Of a stretch of DNA of 64,000 nucleotides, positions 42,757-51,695 are shown one piece after another. The notes below the pieces were generated by a model. It ran no database searches. It worked only from the letters and a program-made list of their open reading frames with translations, and was not told where the DNA came from. How positions within the stretch are numbered: the stretch's first letter is position 1; the number at the start of each line of letters is the position of its first letter. This DNA comes from Pseudoalteromonas undina. Lineage in GTDB: Bacteria > Pseudomonadota > Gammaproteobacteria > Enterobacterales > Alteromonadaceae. The stretch lies in the NCBI RefSeq assembly GCF_000238275.3, contig NZ_AHCF03000003.1, positions 1,984,001-2,048,000 of the forward strand, given 5' to 3'. A program made the translations under genes and the position numbers.

Positions 42757-44064
42757 TTAAAACATTTGCAGTAAAGATTTAAACATTTGATCTGCTGTGC
42801 TGATCACTTTGGCATTGGCACTGTACATTTGTTGAAAATGCATTAAGTTTGCCGCCTCTTCATCAAGGTTCACCCCGCTGTAGCTATCGCGCGCAGCAAT
42901 GGCGTTTTCACTTAAATTAGTAGCGGTGGTAATGCTATTTAAGTTTTGCTTACTAGTAATAGCAAGATCCCCTACTAATAACGTAAACTTATCGCCTTTT
43001 CCTGCCATTGAAGCAACAATATTAGCAATATTAGAGTTATCACCAGGTCCTGAGGTACTACTGTCTTTAAAACCAAGTTTATCAGTGGTGATCGCAGGGT
43101 TAATCTCAATCGTCCCTAATGGGTTTAATGGGTTGTATGTAAACAGTGCTTCACCGGGGTCGTTATTTAAATCAAAACCACTTTGTAATGCACCGTTCAT
43201 ATCATCGGCAAGGTCGGCAACTAAGCTATTTAAGGTTGCAAGAGTTGGTTTTATTACATCGTTATCAACGCTTATTAAGCCACCAAATTGACCACCAACG
43301 TTTTTATCAAGGGTGAACTCTTGACCAATAAAGTTACTCGTTACTGTTGTTCCATTTACTGAGATTGATGCCGCTTTACTCCCTACCACCAGCGGGGCAC
43401 CACTTAAGGTACTAATATCAATAAAGCCATTATCTCGCTCAACAATAGATACGCCAATATGCCCTGATAACTGGTTTACTAGGCGTTCTCGATTATCTTT
43501 TAACTCTGCGGTTGATTGCTTGTTTGCTGTTGCTAATCCAATGCTACTGTTAATTTCGGCTATTTGCTTAGTAATAGAAGACACATTAAGCGCCACATTA
43601 CTCATTTGTGCATTTAACTTTGTTGCTTGTCCTGCCAAAGCGCCATTAATTTGCGCAATATCTTGCATAAAGCCCTCTGCAGAGGATAAAAATTGTTGCC
43701 TGAAAGCCTGTGAATCAGGCTTGGTTGCTGCAGCATTGAGTGCATCTGTTAGGCTTGCAAGGGAGTTATTTAAGTTTAACGAGTCGGTACCAATGATTTG
43801 CTCAATAAAACCTAGATATGACTGTTTGTTTTCATAATAAGTGGTATCAGAATTAGTGCGCCAAATATCGTCATTTAAAAAGGCGTCAACAACCCGATCA
43901 ACAGACGCCACCTCAACCCCGCCTAAATATACATTAGAGGTTTTAAATTGAGCTTGCTGACGCGAATAACCCTCAACGGCTGCATTCGCGACATTTTGCC
44001 CTGACACAGTCAGTGCAATATTTGCAGCATTGAGGCCGCTTAACGCGTTATTTAACATAGACAT
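42757..44064 (-). CDS. flgK: Lateral hook-filament junction protein FlgK
   Basis: A 435-residue hook-associated protein 1. It opens with MSMLNNALSGLNAANIALTV, then NVANAAVEGYSRQ, and ends with a C-terminal axial helix (NLMHFQQMYSANAKVISTADQMFKSLLQ, split). It is somewhat short for FlgK, which fits compact lateral systems. It lies 6 bases after flgJ. Confidence 0.95.
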   Translation of the reverse strand: MSMLNNALSGLNAANIALTVSGQNVANAAVEGYSRQQAQFKTSNVYLGGVEVASVDRVVDAFLNDDIWRTNSDTTYYENKQSYLGFIEQIIGTDSLNLNNSLASLTDALNAAATKPDSQAFRQQFLSSAEGFMQDIAQINGALAGQATKLNAQMSNVALNVSSITKQIAEINSSIGLATANKQSTAELKDNRERLVNQLSGHIGVSIVERDNGFIDISTLSGAPLVVGSKAASISVNGTTVTSNFIGQEFTLDKNVGGQFGGLISVDNDVIKPTLATLNSLVADLADDMNGALQSGFDLNNDPGEALFTYNPLNPLGTIEINPAITTDKLGFKDSSTSGPGDNSNIANIVASMAGKGDKFTLLVGDLAITSKQNLNSITTATNLSENAIAARDSYSGVNLDEEAANLMHFQQMYSANAKVISTADQMFKSLLQMF

Positions 44065-44070
44065 AATTAA

Positions 44071-44532
44071 CTACCTAATCGTATTAGCATTCAATGGCTG
44101 AACAAATGCCGATCCCGCATAAATATCATAGCTTTGGGTTGGCTCAACGCTTTCAGCACCTTTATATTGATCATTAGCGACCAAGCTTTGGCTATTCTTA
44201 AATGTATTTTCTATGGGGGCAATTTTCTCATCAAACTGCTTAACAATCGCTTCGGCTAAACCCAGTTGATGAGTTGACGCTAAATGCTGCGCGGTTTGAG
44301 CATTATGCATATCTCTAAATTGCGCTTGCTCGTTACTATTAAAAAAACCATTGTCACCGGCCATAGTTTTGGTGGTGCTATCCATACTTTTTAATACCAG
44401 CTGTAAAAAAATGGCTTCAAACTGCTCTGCTGCCTGTTTAACGCCAGCTTCACTGTTGCCGGTAATATTTTCTAGATGGGTCGGGTCAATCGCTAATGAC
44501 TGAGATAATTGGGTTGATGACTCTATTTTCAT
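44071..44532 (-). CDS. flgJ: Lateral rod-binding protein FlgJ, without hydrolase domain
   Basis: A 153-residue FlgJ that contains only the N-terminal rod-binding domain (KQAAEQFEAIFLQLVLKSM, split, then MAGDNGFFNSNEQAQFRDM). The C-terminal peptidoglycan hydrolase domain of enteric FlgJ is absent; residues beyond about 110 are unstructured. Pit formation in peptidoglycan would need another enzyme. It lies 11 bases after flgI. Confidence 0.92.
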   Translation of the reverse strand: MKIESSTQLSQSLAIDPTHLENITGNSEAGVKQAAEQFEAIFLQLVLKSMDSTTKTMAGDNGFFNSNEQAQFRDMHNAQTAQHLASTHQLGLAEAIVKQFDEKIAPIENTFKNSQSLVANDQYKGAESVEPTQSYDIYAGSAFVQPLNANTIR

Positions 44533-44543
44533 GGCTATTTCCT

Positions 44544-45653
44544 TTAAATAACTAATAGCTCGGCTTCTAGAGCCCCAGCATTATCAAGTGCAATTAATAT
44601 CGACATAAGCTCGGCTGGCGTTGCGCCAAGTGCATTTACCGCTTTTACAATTTCATCTAATGAGGTGCCTTCAGGCCACAACAGCATATTTTTTTGTTGT
44701 TGATCTACTGTGATATCACTTGATTGCGTGGTCGTAGTTTGGCCATTTGAAAACGGCCCTGGTTGCGACACTTGCTCTTGTTCACTGATGGTAATGGTTA
44801 AATTGCCATGGTTAACCGCAGCCTGATTAACTCGCACTGTATTGTTCATTACGACAGTACCTGTGCGGCTATTAAATACAATTTTTGGGCGCTCAGAACC
44901 TTGCTCTACAGTAATATCTTGTAGCATCGACATAAACGTGTTGCGACTATTGGCATCGCTTGGCGCACTAACCACTAAGCGCGCCCAGTTTTCAGCAGTA
45001 GCTACATCAGGCCCAAATACTTTATTAATAGCACGTACAACATTGCGGGCAGTTTGATAATTTGGATCTTTTAAATTAAGAATTACATCACTTTGACTTT
45101 CATACATAGCCATAACACTGCGCTCAATAATGGCACCATTAGGAATAAGCCCTGAAGTAGGCACATTAACAGTCACCGAGGAGCCACTTTTACCGCTAGC
45201 ATTAATACCGCCCACCACTAAATTACCTTGTGCTAGCGCATACACTTTGCCATCAACCCCTTTTAACGGGGTCAACATTAAGCTACCACCATGTAAGCTT
45301 TTTGCATCGCCTAATGAGTTCACAGTTACATCAATGGCTTGACCTGGGCTTCCCATTGGCGGTAACGTAGCATGGACAGCAACAGCCGCTATATTTTTTG
45401 ATTTTGGTAATCGCTCTTCATCTACAGAGACACCAAATTGCTTTAGCATATTACTTAGCGATTGGCCGGCAAATTTCACTTGAGCTTTATCACCCGACCC
45501 CGGCAAACCCACTACTAAACCGTAACCCACGAGTTGGTTTTCTCGCACACCTAGCACATCAACAATATCTAATAATGGACGTGCTTTGGCGGTCACAGTT
45601 GCAGGCGCTAATAGGCTAAAAAAGCACACTAGCATTAATAGTAAATATTTCAT
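44544..45653 (-). CDS. flgI: Lateral flagellar P-ring protein FlgI
   Basis: A 369-residue periplasmic P-ring subunit with a signal peptide (MLVCFFSLLAPATVTA). Family motifs include RPLLDIVDVLGVRENQLVGYGLVVGLPGSGD (split) and LVVGGINASGKSG. It lies 18 bases after flgH. Confidence 0.96.
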   Translation of the reverse strand: MKYLLLMLVCFFSLLAPATVTAKARPLLDIVDVLGVRENQLVGYGLVVGLPGSGDKAQVKFAGQSLSNMLKQFGVSVDEERLPKSKNIAAVAVHATLPPMGSPGQAIDVTVNSLGDAKSLHGGSLMLTPLKGVDGKVYALAQGNLVVGGINASGKSGSSVTVNVPTSGLIPNGAIIERSVMAMYESQSDVILNLKDPNYQTARNVVRAINKVFGPDVATAENWARLVVSAPSDANSRNTFMSMLQDITVEQGSERPKIVFNSRTGTVVMNNTVRVNQAAVNHGNLTITISEQEQVSQPGPFSNGQTTTTQSSDITVDQQQKNMLLWPEGTSLDEIVKAVNALGATPAELMSILIALDNAGALEAELLVI

Positions 45654-45671
45654 TAAAACCTCAGTAATCCC

Positions 45672-46400
45672 TTAGAACGGGTTTAAGAATCGGGTAAATA
45701 AAGTGGTAAACCAACCCGGACGATTCGCATCAGCCAATGTGCCTTTGCCGGTATAGCTTATTTGCGCTTCAGCAATACGAAGCGACGAAACACGGTTACT
45801 TACATCAATATCGCCAGGGCGAACTAGCCCTTCAATTTCAATGTATTCGTCACCTTGGTTAAGTTTAATTTGCTTACGCCCTTTAATAACCAGCGACCCA
45901 TTAGATAAAACATGATTAACCCGCACGGTAATAGCGCCACTGAGGAAGTTTTGTTGGCTAGCGCTGCTTTCCCCGTCAAACTTGGCACTCGAGCCTATAC
46001 CCAAATTAAAATCAGCTACATTGAGTGCACCAGCAACTGGCACTGAAACATCCAAGTCGGTACTTTTATCTAAACTCGAATCGGCACTTTTACTTGATTG
46101 CGTGCGCTCGTTAAGCACCACAGTTAAAATATCGCCAACTCGGTAAGCACGTTTATCTGCATACAAAGAAAACATATAGTTATCTTGAAATAAGCTACCA
46201 TCTTGCTGATTCAAACCCTGTGCATAGGCATCTTGGCTTATTTCATAGTCTTGAACTGATTTTTGAGTGGTGTTTTGTGGACATTTCACTTCCCCATACA
46301 CCACTTCGCATTCCACCATTTGGGTTTTTGACGGGGTATTGCTACAACCAGCAACACCCAAAAGCAGCAAAAATAATGTTAACTTATTCATCATAATCAT
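45672..46400 (-). CDS. flgH: Lateral flagellar L-ring lipoprotein FlgH
   Basis: A 242-residue outer-membrane lipoprotein with a lipobox at LLLLGVAGC. The L-ring domain shows YRVGDILTVVLNERTQSSKSADSS (split) and EIEGLVRPGDIDVSNRVSS. The ATG overlaps the flgG stop by four bases (ATGA); in-frame ATGs at 46394 and 46391 are alternative starts. Confidence 0.95.
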   Translation of the reverse strand: MIMMNKLTLFLLLLGVAGCSNTPSKTQMVECEVVYGEVKCPQNTTQKSVQDYEISQDAYAQGLNQQDGSLFQDNYMFSLYADKRAYRVGDILTVVLNERTQSSKSADSSLDKSTDLDVSVPVAGALNVADFNLGIGSSAKFDGESSASQQNFLSGAITVRVNHVLSNGSLVIKGRKQIKLNQGDEYIEIEGLVRPGDIDVSNRVSSLRIAEAQISYTGKGTLADANRPGWFTTLFTRFLNPF

Positions 46401-47182
46401 ACGTTTTGGTTTATAAAGCGCAGCATTTCATCTGCTGCAGAGACCACTTTAGCGTTCATCTCGTAAGCGCGCTGTACGGCAATCATGCTTACCATTTCAT
46501 CAACAACGCTCACGTTTGAGCCTTCAATAGTAAATTGTTGCAAGCCACCAAAAGCATCTTCACCGGGGATCCCCTCAACAGGTTCACCAGATGCTGCTGT
46601 TTCGCGGTACAAATTGCCACCTAAGCTTTGTAACCCTGCTGGATTTGCAAAGTTAACCGTTAACATTTGGCCTAACTCAACCGCTTGCGCATCCTTACCC
46701 ACTACGGCAGTAACGGTGCCATCGGTGCCAATACTCACTTTAGTGGTGCCCTCTGGTAGCGCAATATTTTGTGCCAATGGTAAGCCGTTGCTGTTTACCA
46801 GTAATGACTCAGAGTTAAGCTGAAACTGACCGTTACGGGTAAATAATAACTCGCCATCAGGGCTTTCAATTTGAAAGAAGCCTTGCCCTGCAATGGCCAC
46901 ATCTAACTGGTTACTGGTTGTTTCAAAACTACCTTCGGTAAATTGCTTTTGCGTACCGTTAATACGAACACCGGTTCCCACCTGAATCCCAGATGGCAGC
47001 TGATTAAGCTCATCTACCTGCGCGCCAGGCTGTTTTTGTACTTGGTAAAATAAGTCTTCAAATACCGCTCTGTCTTTTTTAAAACCGGCAGTGCTTACGT
47101 TCGCTAGGTTATTAGATATTGTTGTCATTCTTAAATCTTGCGCTGCAAGACCAGTTTTACTCACCCATAATGCTGAATTCAT
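46397..47182 (-). CDS. flgG: Lateral flagellar distal rod protein FlgG
   Basis: A 261-residue axial protein: MNSALWVSKTGLAAQDLRMT start, NNLANVSTAGFKKDRA motif, and a C-terminal VSMIAVQRAYEMNAKVVSAADEMLRFINQ helix (split). It lies 14 bases after flgF. Confidence 0.96.
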   Translation of the reverse strand: MNSALWVSKTGLAAQDLRMTTISNNLANVSTAGFKKDRAVFEDLFYQVQKQPGAQVDELNQLPSGIQVGTGVRINGTQKQFTEGSFETTSNQLDVAIAGQGFFQIESPDGELLFTRNGQFQLNSESLLVNSNGLPLAQNIALPEGTTKVSIGTDGTVTAVVGKDAQAVELGQMLTVNFANPAGLQSLGGNLYRETAASGEPVEGIPGEDAFGGLQQFTIEGSNVSVVDEMVSMIAVQRAYEMNAKVVSAADEMLRFINQNV

Positions 47183-47196
47183 GTTTGGCTTCCTAT

Positions 47197-47928
47197 TTAC
47201 CCACGTCCACTGATGAGCTTATTACCGCTGGTCGCTAATTCGTCAGCAGACTTCATCATTTTTACGTTCATTTCAAATTGGCGGCTAATATTCATTGTTT
47301 TGATCATTTCAGCCACGGCATTCACATTAGAACCTTCTAAAGCACCGGTTCTTACTGTAATTGTTTCGTCGGCTTCAAGCGGCTGTAAATCGTTAGCTCT
47401 GAGTAAGCCATCAGCACCTTTAATTAAGTTTGCATCGGTACTGGCTAATTTAATTTGCGCATCTTCTGCAATTACACCACCGCCAATGGGGGTTAGGTTG
47501 ATCATGCCGTTTGAGCCAATTTCAATATCACCAAACTCAGGAAGTTGAATATCGCCACCGTCACCTTGCACACGTCGGCCATTAACAGTAATAAAGCCAT
47601 CGGCATCAACCACTAAATTACCCGCGCGGGTATAAGCCGGTTCGCCATTGTCATCCATCACCTCTAAATAACCGCCGTTGCTCAGTGCTAAATCAAGATT
47701 ACGGCCAGTGTCCATGATTGGCCCTGACGATAAGTCAGTAGTTACTGGTGTTAGTTGCGCGTGGTAACGAGTACGAAAGCCCTCGCCTTGTACCATCATT
47801 GATTGCGCTTGCTCTAAGTCGGCCTTAAAACCTACGGTGCTAACATTTGCTAAGTTATTTGCAGCAACGCGTAAGGCGGTATTATTAAGTTCAGCACCCG
47901 AAACGGCGGTATAAATTAACTTTTCCAC
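47197..47928 (-). CDS. flgF: Lateral flagellar proximal rod protein FlgF
   Basis: A 243-residue axial rod protein (MEKLIYTAVSGAELNNTALRV, NNLANVSTVGFKADLEQA) with the C-terminal helix MIKTMNISRQFEMNVKMMKSADEL (split). It lies 11 bases after flgE. Confidence 0.95.
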   Translation of the reverse strand: MEKLIYTAVSGAELNNTALRVAANNLANVSTVGFKADLEQAQSMMVQGEGFRTRYHAQLTPVTTDLSSGPIMDTGRNLDLALSNGGYLEVMDDNGEPAYTRAGNLVVDADGFITVNGRRVQGDGGDIQLPEFGDIEIGSNGMINLTPIGGGVIAEDAQIKLASTDANLIKGADGLLRANDLQPLEADETITVRTGALEGSNVNAVAEMIKTMNISRQFEMNVKMMKSADELATSGNKLISGRG

Positions 47929-47939
47929 GCTCAGCTTCC

Positions 47940-49268
47940 TTAGGTGTTACTAAATAAAATTTGCATCATTTCATCAGCACTGCTGATGGTTTTAGCATTG
48001 GCTTGGTAATTTTGTTGAAATGACATTAAGCCAACCAGCTGTTCACTAATATCAACATTTGAGCCCATAAATGAACCCGACAGTAATTTACCCAGTGAGC
48101 CACTTTCAGGCTCGCCATAAAGTGCAGAGCCTGACTCTTCAGTTTGATACCACACGGTATTACTGCCTTGCTCTAAACCATCAACGTTCGCAAACGAGGC
48201 AAGTACAACTTGGCCTTGTAATTTAGATTCACCGTTAGTAAATGTTGCAAATACACGGCCGTCGTCTTCAACCTTCACACCAGAAAACGCCCCTGAGGTA
48301 TAGCCGTTGGCATCATTTTCGTTAACACTGAAACTTGAACCAAACTGCGTTGTACCATCGAATTTAAGCGCGATATTTAATGCTGCTGCGCCACTGGTTA
48401 TTTCTGCATTACCTGGCGTTGAAGTAATAGGCACCTCTAAATCAACCGCCGTTAAGTCGCCTGAAAACGGCACCATTTGGCCATCGGTATCAAAGTTAAG
48501 TGTAATGGTACCGGCGTTAATTGAACCACCAGCACCATCATCAATAGCTTGAGTACCTGTCGTCGCACCAAGCGCTGAAAGCTGAGCTTGAGTAAGGGGT
48601 TTACCATCTAAGAAAAACATCGCTTGCCATTCGTTGCTACCCGTATGGTTAAAGTACTGGGTCATTACATGGCTATTACCTAATGAGTCGAATACTTCGG
48701 TAGATTGAGAAAAGTTATATTGACTACCATCTTTAGGATCAAATACCGCAGGAGCTGTAGGATAAGCAATCACGTCACTAGAAGAACTTAAGTTACCGTT
48801 AAAGTTAATATTGGTACTGGCTTGTGCTTCTATGTTTGAGGCTTCAATTTTTAAATCGGTTAATACACCTGGTACAATTGTCGGATCACCACCATCAACC
48901 TGAGACACGCCAAAACCTTGCAGTTTGCCGCCGTTGGCATTAACAATATTTAAGTCGTTATCTAACTGAAACTGGCCTGCTTGGGTGTAAGCTGTTCGGC
49001 CGTTTTCTGATATGGCAAAAAAACCTTGGCCATCAATAGCAATATCCAGCGCATTACCGGTGCGCACAATTTCACCACCGGTGACAAAATCTTCTTTAAC
49101 ATTGGCAACTTTAACGCCGCCGCGTTGACTGCCGTTATACACTGCGGCAAATTCTGCGGTGTTATTTTTATAACCAGCAGTACCCGAGTTAGCAATATTA
49201 TTACTGGTTACTTCTAATCCTGTTTGGGTACTTTTAAGACCACTTAATCCTATATTGAACATAGACAT
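47940..49268 (-). CDS. flgE: Lateral flagellar hook protein FlgE
   Basis: A 442-residue hook protein. It starts MSMFNIGLSGLKSTQTGLEV, has NNIANSGTAGYKNNTAEFA, a long central region with EVFDSLGNSHVMTQYF, and a C-terminal QLVGLMSFQQNYQANAKTISSADEMMQIL (split). It lies 18 bases after flgD. Confidence 0.96.
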   Translation of the reverse strand: MSMFNIGLSGLKSTQTGLEVTSNNIANSGTAGYKNNTAEFAAVYNGSQRGGVKVANVKEDFVTGGEIVRTGNALDIAIDGQGFFAISENGRTAYTQAGQFQLDNDLNIVNANGGKLQGFGVSQVDGGDPTIVPGVLTDLKIEASNIEAQASTNINFNGNLSSSSDVIAYPTAPAVFDPKDGSQYNFSQSTEVFDSLGNSHVMTQYFNHTGSNEWQAMFFLDGKPLTQAQLSALGATTGTQAIDDGAGGSINAGTITLNFDTDGQMVPFSGDLTAVDLEVPITSTPGNAEITSGAAALNIALKFDGTTQFGSSFSVNENDANGYTSGAFSGVKVEDDGRVFATFTNGESKLQGQVVLASFANVDGLEQGSNTVWYQTEESGSALYGEPESGSLGKLLSGSFMGSNVDISEQLVGLMSFQQNYQANAKTISSADEMMQILFSNT

Positions 49269-49286
49269 ATTATTTATTCCTCTTAT

Positions 49287-49940
49287 TTATGCCACTTGAT
49301 TAATTTCAGTGATACCAAAATTACCCAAACCATCGACTTGTAATAAAATATCTTCTAACGATTTACCTACAGAAACACGCTCAACCTCACCACTTAGCCA
49401 AGTATCAAGCTGCTTTGGTACCTCTTCAGTAGTGGCATACGCTCTCACTGCATACGCACCGGCTTCTTGGTTTTCAAATTCAAAACGCAATGAACCGACT
49501 CCAGAATAAGGCAGTTGTTTTTCTTCAACTAATTCACCATCTTGGTTATAAAGTTGCACAGTGACAGAGTCTGCGGGTTCCCCTAAATTAACCATGCCAG
49601 AGACACTGCCATCTTGTTCAAGGGCAATACTGCTTGCTTGCACATCAACCGTTTGACCAACCATATTAGTGGCTTCAAGCACCGCTAAGCTGCTCACATA
49701 ATCCAAACCATCGGCGGTGTTTTGCCGAATGCTTTGTAACGACTCAACATTAGAAAACTCCGCAAGCTGGCTCACATATTGGGTGCCGTCCATAGGCTGT
49801 AATGGATTTTGATTGCTGATTTGCGCAACGAGTAACTCTAAAAACATGGTCGACATTTCATCTGCTGAACTATTACCGGCAATATTCGTGGTGTTTTTTG
49901 CCCCGTCGGCTGCGCTTGGAACGGCTGAATTAACTTGCAT
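49287..49940 (-). CDS. flgD: Lateral flagellar hook cap FlgD
   Basis: A 217-residue hook-assembly scaffold. The conserved MFLELLVAQISNQNPLQPMDG segment (split), TQYVSQLAEFSNVE and a C-terminal FlgD Tudor/Ig-like domain are visible. It lies 4 bases after flgC. Confidence 0.95.
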   Translation of the reverse strand: MQVNSAVPSAADGAKNTTNIAGNSSADEMSTMFLELLVAQISNQNPLQPMDGTQYVSQLAEFSNVESLQSIRQNTADGLDYVSSLAVLEATNMVGQTVDVQASSIALEQDGSVSGMVNLGEPADSVTVQLYNQDGELVEEKQLPYSGVGSLRFEFENQEAGAYAVRAYATTEEVPKQLDTWLSGEVERVSVGKSLEDILLQVDGLGNFGITEINQVA

Positions 49941-49944
49941 AAAA

Positions 49945-50361
49945 TTATTGTCCTAACTTAAGAATGCTTTGCTGCATGCTATTTACACGCCCCATAACTT
50001 CAACAGATGTTTGGTAGCTGCGACTTGCAGACATCATGTCGGCCATTTCTTCGAGTGCATTTACGTTGGAGTAAAATACATAACCATCGTTGTTAGCAAT
50101 TGGGTTATTTGGCTCGTAGCGCTGCTCTACCGCACGGTTTGACTCAGTGATCCCTAATACATCAACCGAGGCTGAAATTGATTGGCTGTCTTGTGTTTGT
50201 TTGTACAAAGCAGAAAATACTGGTTTAAGTGCCTTGTAAGCGTCGGCTTCTGAACCGGCTGCGGTATCGGCATTGGCTAGGTTAGATGCAATGGTATCGA
50301 GGCGAATAACTTGAGCGCGCATGGCGCTGCCGCTAGCGTCATAAATTGAATTAAAAGACAT
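49945..50361 (-). CDS. flgC: Lateral flagellar rod protein FlgC
   Basis: A 138-residue rod protein (MSFNSIYDASGSAMRAQVIRLDTIASNLANADTA, split) ending in an axial helix with MADMMSASRSYQTSVEVM. Its start codon overlaps the flgB stop by one base. Confidence 0.96.
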   Translation of the reverse strand: MSFNSIYDASGSAMRAQVIRLDTIASNLANADTAAGSEADAYKALKPVFSALYKQTQDSQSISASVDVLGITESNRAVEQRYEPNNPIANNDGYVFYSNVNALEEMADMMSASRSYQTSVEVMGRVNSMQQSILKLGQ

Positions 50362-50735
50362 TATGATTTCCCTGAAATAACTTTATGTAAGCCATTTATT
50401 TTCATATTTAAGAATGTCAAACTGGTTTGAAAATCCATACTGTTGCTGGCAAATTTTGCTTGCTCAATATTTAACTCAACAGTGTTGCCATCACTTGATG
50501 GTTGATAAGGAACGCGATATTTAAGTTCATCCGTTTGTACACCAGCAAAATCAACATCTCTGTTTTGCGAAAAACTGGATGAAACACTTTGCATAATTTG
50601 ACGGTAATCTACATCTCGAGATTTAAACCCAGGCGTGTCAACATTAGCCAAGTTACTGGCAATGACTTCTGCTCTGTCTAACCTTAATTTCATTGAAAAA
50701 GGGTGAACACCTAACGCTTTATCAAATAGTTCCAT
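50361..50735 (-). CDS. flgB: Lateral flagellar rod protein FlgB
   Basis: A 124-residue rod protein (MELFDKALGVHPFSMKLRL, then NLANVDTPGFKSRDVDYR). ATG 50735 was chosen because AGAGG lies 6 bases upstream; an upstream in-frame start would add 15 residues of no axial character. It is the first gene of the flgB-lafW unit, divergent from flgA, with a sigma-54 promoter 65 bases upstream. Confidence 0.96.
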   Translation of the reverse strand: MELFDKALGVHPFSMKLRLDRAEVIASNLANVDTPGFKSRDVDYRQIMQSVSSSFSQNRDVDFAGVQTDELKYRVPYQPSSDGNTVELNIEQAKFASNSMDFQTSLTFLNMKINGLHKVISGKS

Positions 50736-50758
50736 TGTTGCCTCTAATTTTTGTTTCT

Positions 50759-50783
50759 TGTATGCTTTCGCGCTTCGCATACA
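50759..50783 (-). other. Hairpin in the flgB 5' leader
   Basis: TGTATGC and GCATACA arms (7 bases) around an 11-base loop, near the predicted 5' end of the flgB transcript. It may protect the mRNA or bind a regulator. It lacks GEMM motifs. Confidence 0.4.
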
Positions 50784-50800
50784 CTTTCTACCTTGTGTAT

Positions 50801-50817
50801 AACAACCTTTATGCCAA
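50801..50817 (-). promoter_or_regulatory. Sigma-54 promoter before flgB
   Basis: TTGGC-N7-TTGTT on the minus strand, with the -24 GG and the -12 GT ten bases apart; the only departure from consensus is T for C at -12. It lies 65 bases upstream of flgB, and a tripartite enhancer-like element begins 64 bases further upstream, inside flgA. Confidence 0.7.
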
Positions 50818-50840
50818 CTTTTAAAAGTATATTTTTTTCA

Positions 50841-51602
50841 ATGACTTACATAAAAAAAGAGCAAAAAACAGCCCAACACACGGAAGCTAAGCTTCCCCAA
50901 GGGAAGCGTTGGCTTTTCCGCTTACTTTTAACTATTGGACTTCTGCCAGCTCATGCTATGGCCATCCCCATTAATTTTGATAAAGAAATTCGGCAGTTTT
51001 TGCACAGTGAAATTAAGAGCTATTTGCGCTCAGTTAATTCGCAAAGTCAGCGACAAGATATAGAATTATTTATTCCTAAAGGCAGCGAAAATTTAAGCTG
51101 TGATGAATTGCAAATCACTCGCTCACAAAGTCACACGCCACCTGCAGGCAGAGTAAGTGTTTCTGTATCTTGCCCATCGCCTGCTTGGCGCTTTAGGGCC
51201 AGTGCCAAAATAAGTGTGTGGATAAACCTAGTAGCTGCCAAGCACACTTTAAACCGAGGTAAAGTGCTTAATAAGCAAGACTTAGAATATAAAAGCGTGG
51301 ATTTAGGCAAGCACCGCCATCAAGGCGAAACCGGTATTGACCAGCTAGTTGGACTTACCGTTAAACGCGAGATTGATAAAGGAACGGTGATCTCCACCCG
51401 CTACCTAGAAAAGCAGTATTTAATCAATAAAAATGAGCATATTTCACTGCAAATAAATACCGCAACTTTCTCGGCCAATGTTAAAGCCATTGCTCTTGAA
51501 GATGGCCAGCTTGGTGAGGTTATTAATGTAAAAAATTTATCATCAAAAAAAGTAGTTCAAGGCAGAGTAATTGCGCAAGGTGTGGCAGAGGCGACATTTT
51601 AA
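50841..51602 (+). CDS. flgA: Lateral flagellar P-ring chaperone FlgA
   Basis: A 253-residue periplasmic protein needed for P-ring assembly. A hydrophobic signal segment (WLFRLLLTIGLLPAHAMA) follows a charged 24-residue extension, then the SAF/FlgA domain with GKVLNKQDLEYKSVDLGK and VGLTVKREIDKGTVIS. ATG 50841 was chosen as the nearest ATG; an in-frame ATG at 50811 is an alternative and neither has a ribosome site. It diverges from flgB and is the first of three plus-strand genes (flgA, flgM, flgN). Codons 14-22 overlap the flgB enhancer element. Confidence 0.9.
   Translation: MTYIKKEQKTAQHTEAKLPQGKRWLFRLLLTIGLLPAHAMAIPINFDKEIRQFLHSEIKSYLRSVNSQSQRQDIELFIPKGSENLSCDELQITRSQSHTPPAGRVSVSVSCPSPAWRFRASAKISVWINLVAAKHTLNRGKVLNKQDLEYKSVDLGKHRHQGETGIDQLVGLTVKREIDKGTVISTRYLEKQYLINKNEHISLQINTATFSANVKAIALEDGQLGEVINVKNLSSKKVVQGRVIAQGVAEATF
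50882..50906. promoter_or_regulatory. Candidate LafK upstream activating element before flgB
   Basis: GGAAG-N5-CTTCC-N5-GGAAG, the same three-half-site layout found before lafD, in the same orientation relative to its sigma-54 promoter. It lies within the start of the flgA coding region. Confidence 0.6.
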
Positions 51603-51620
51603 AAAATGTCGAAATAAAAG

Positions 51621-51647
51621 TTAAGTAATGCTTGTACTTGGTCGCTG
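51621..51647 (+). promoter_or_regulatory. Candidate LafS (sigma-28) promoter of flgM
   Basis: TAAG-N15-GTCGCTGA, 48 bases upstream of flgM and closely similar to the element before lafA. A sigma-28 promoter at the anti-sigma gene is known from other flagellar systems. Confidence 0.6.
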
Positions 51648-51695
51648 ATATAAACTAAGCAATATAAATTCGATAAACGAATTAGGTAATAAACA

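Noticed and set aside
50759..50783. Second riboswitch in the flgB leader
   Set aside because: It has a hairpin but none of the conserved GEMM blocks (no GGCAAAC, no GACGCAAAGC).
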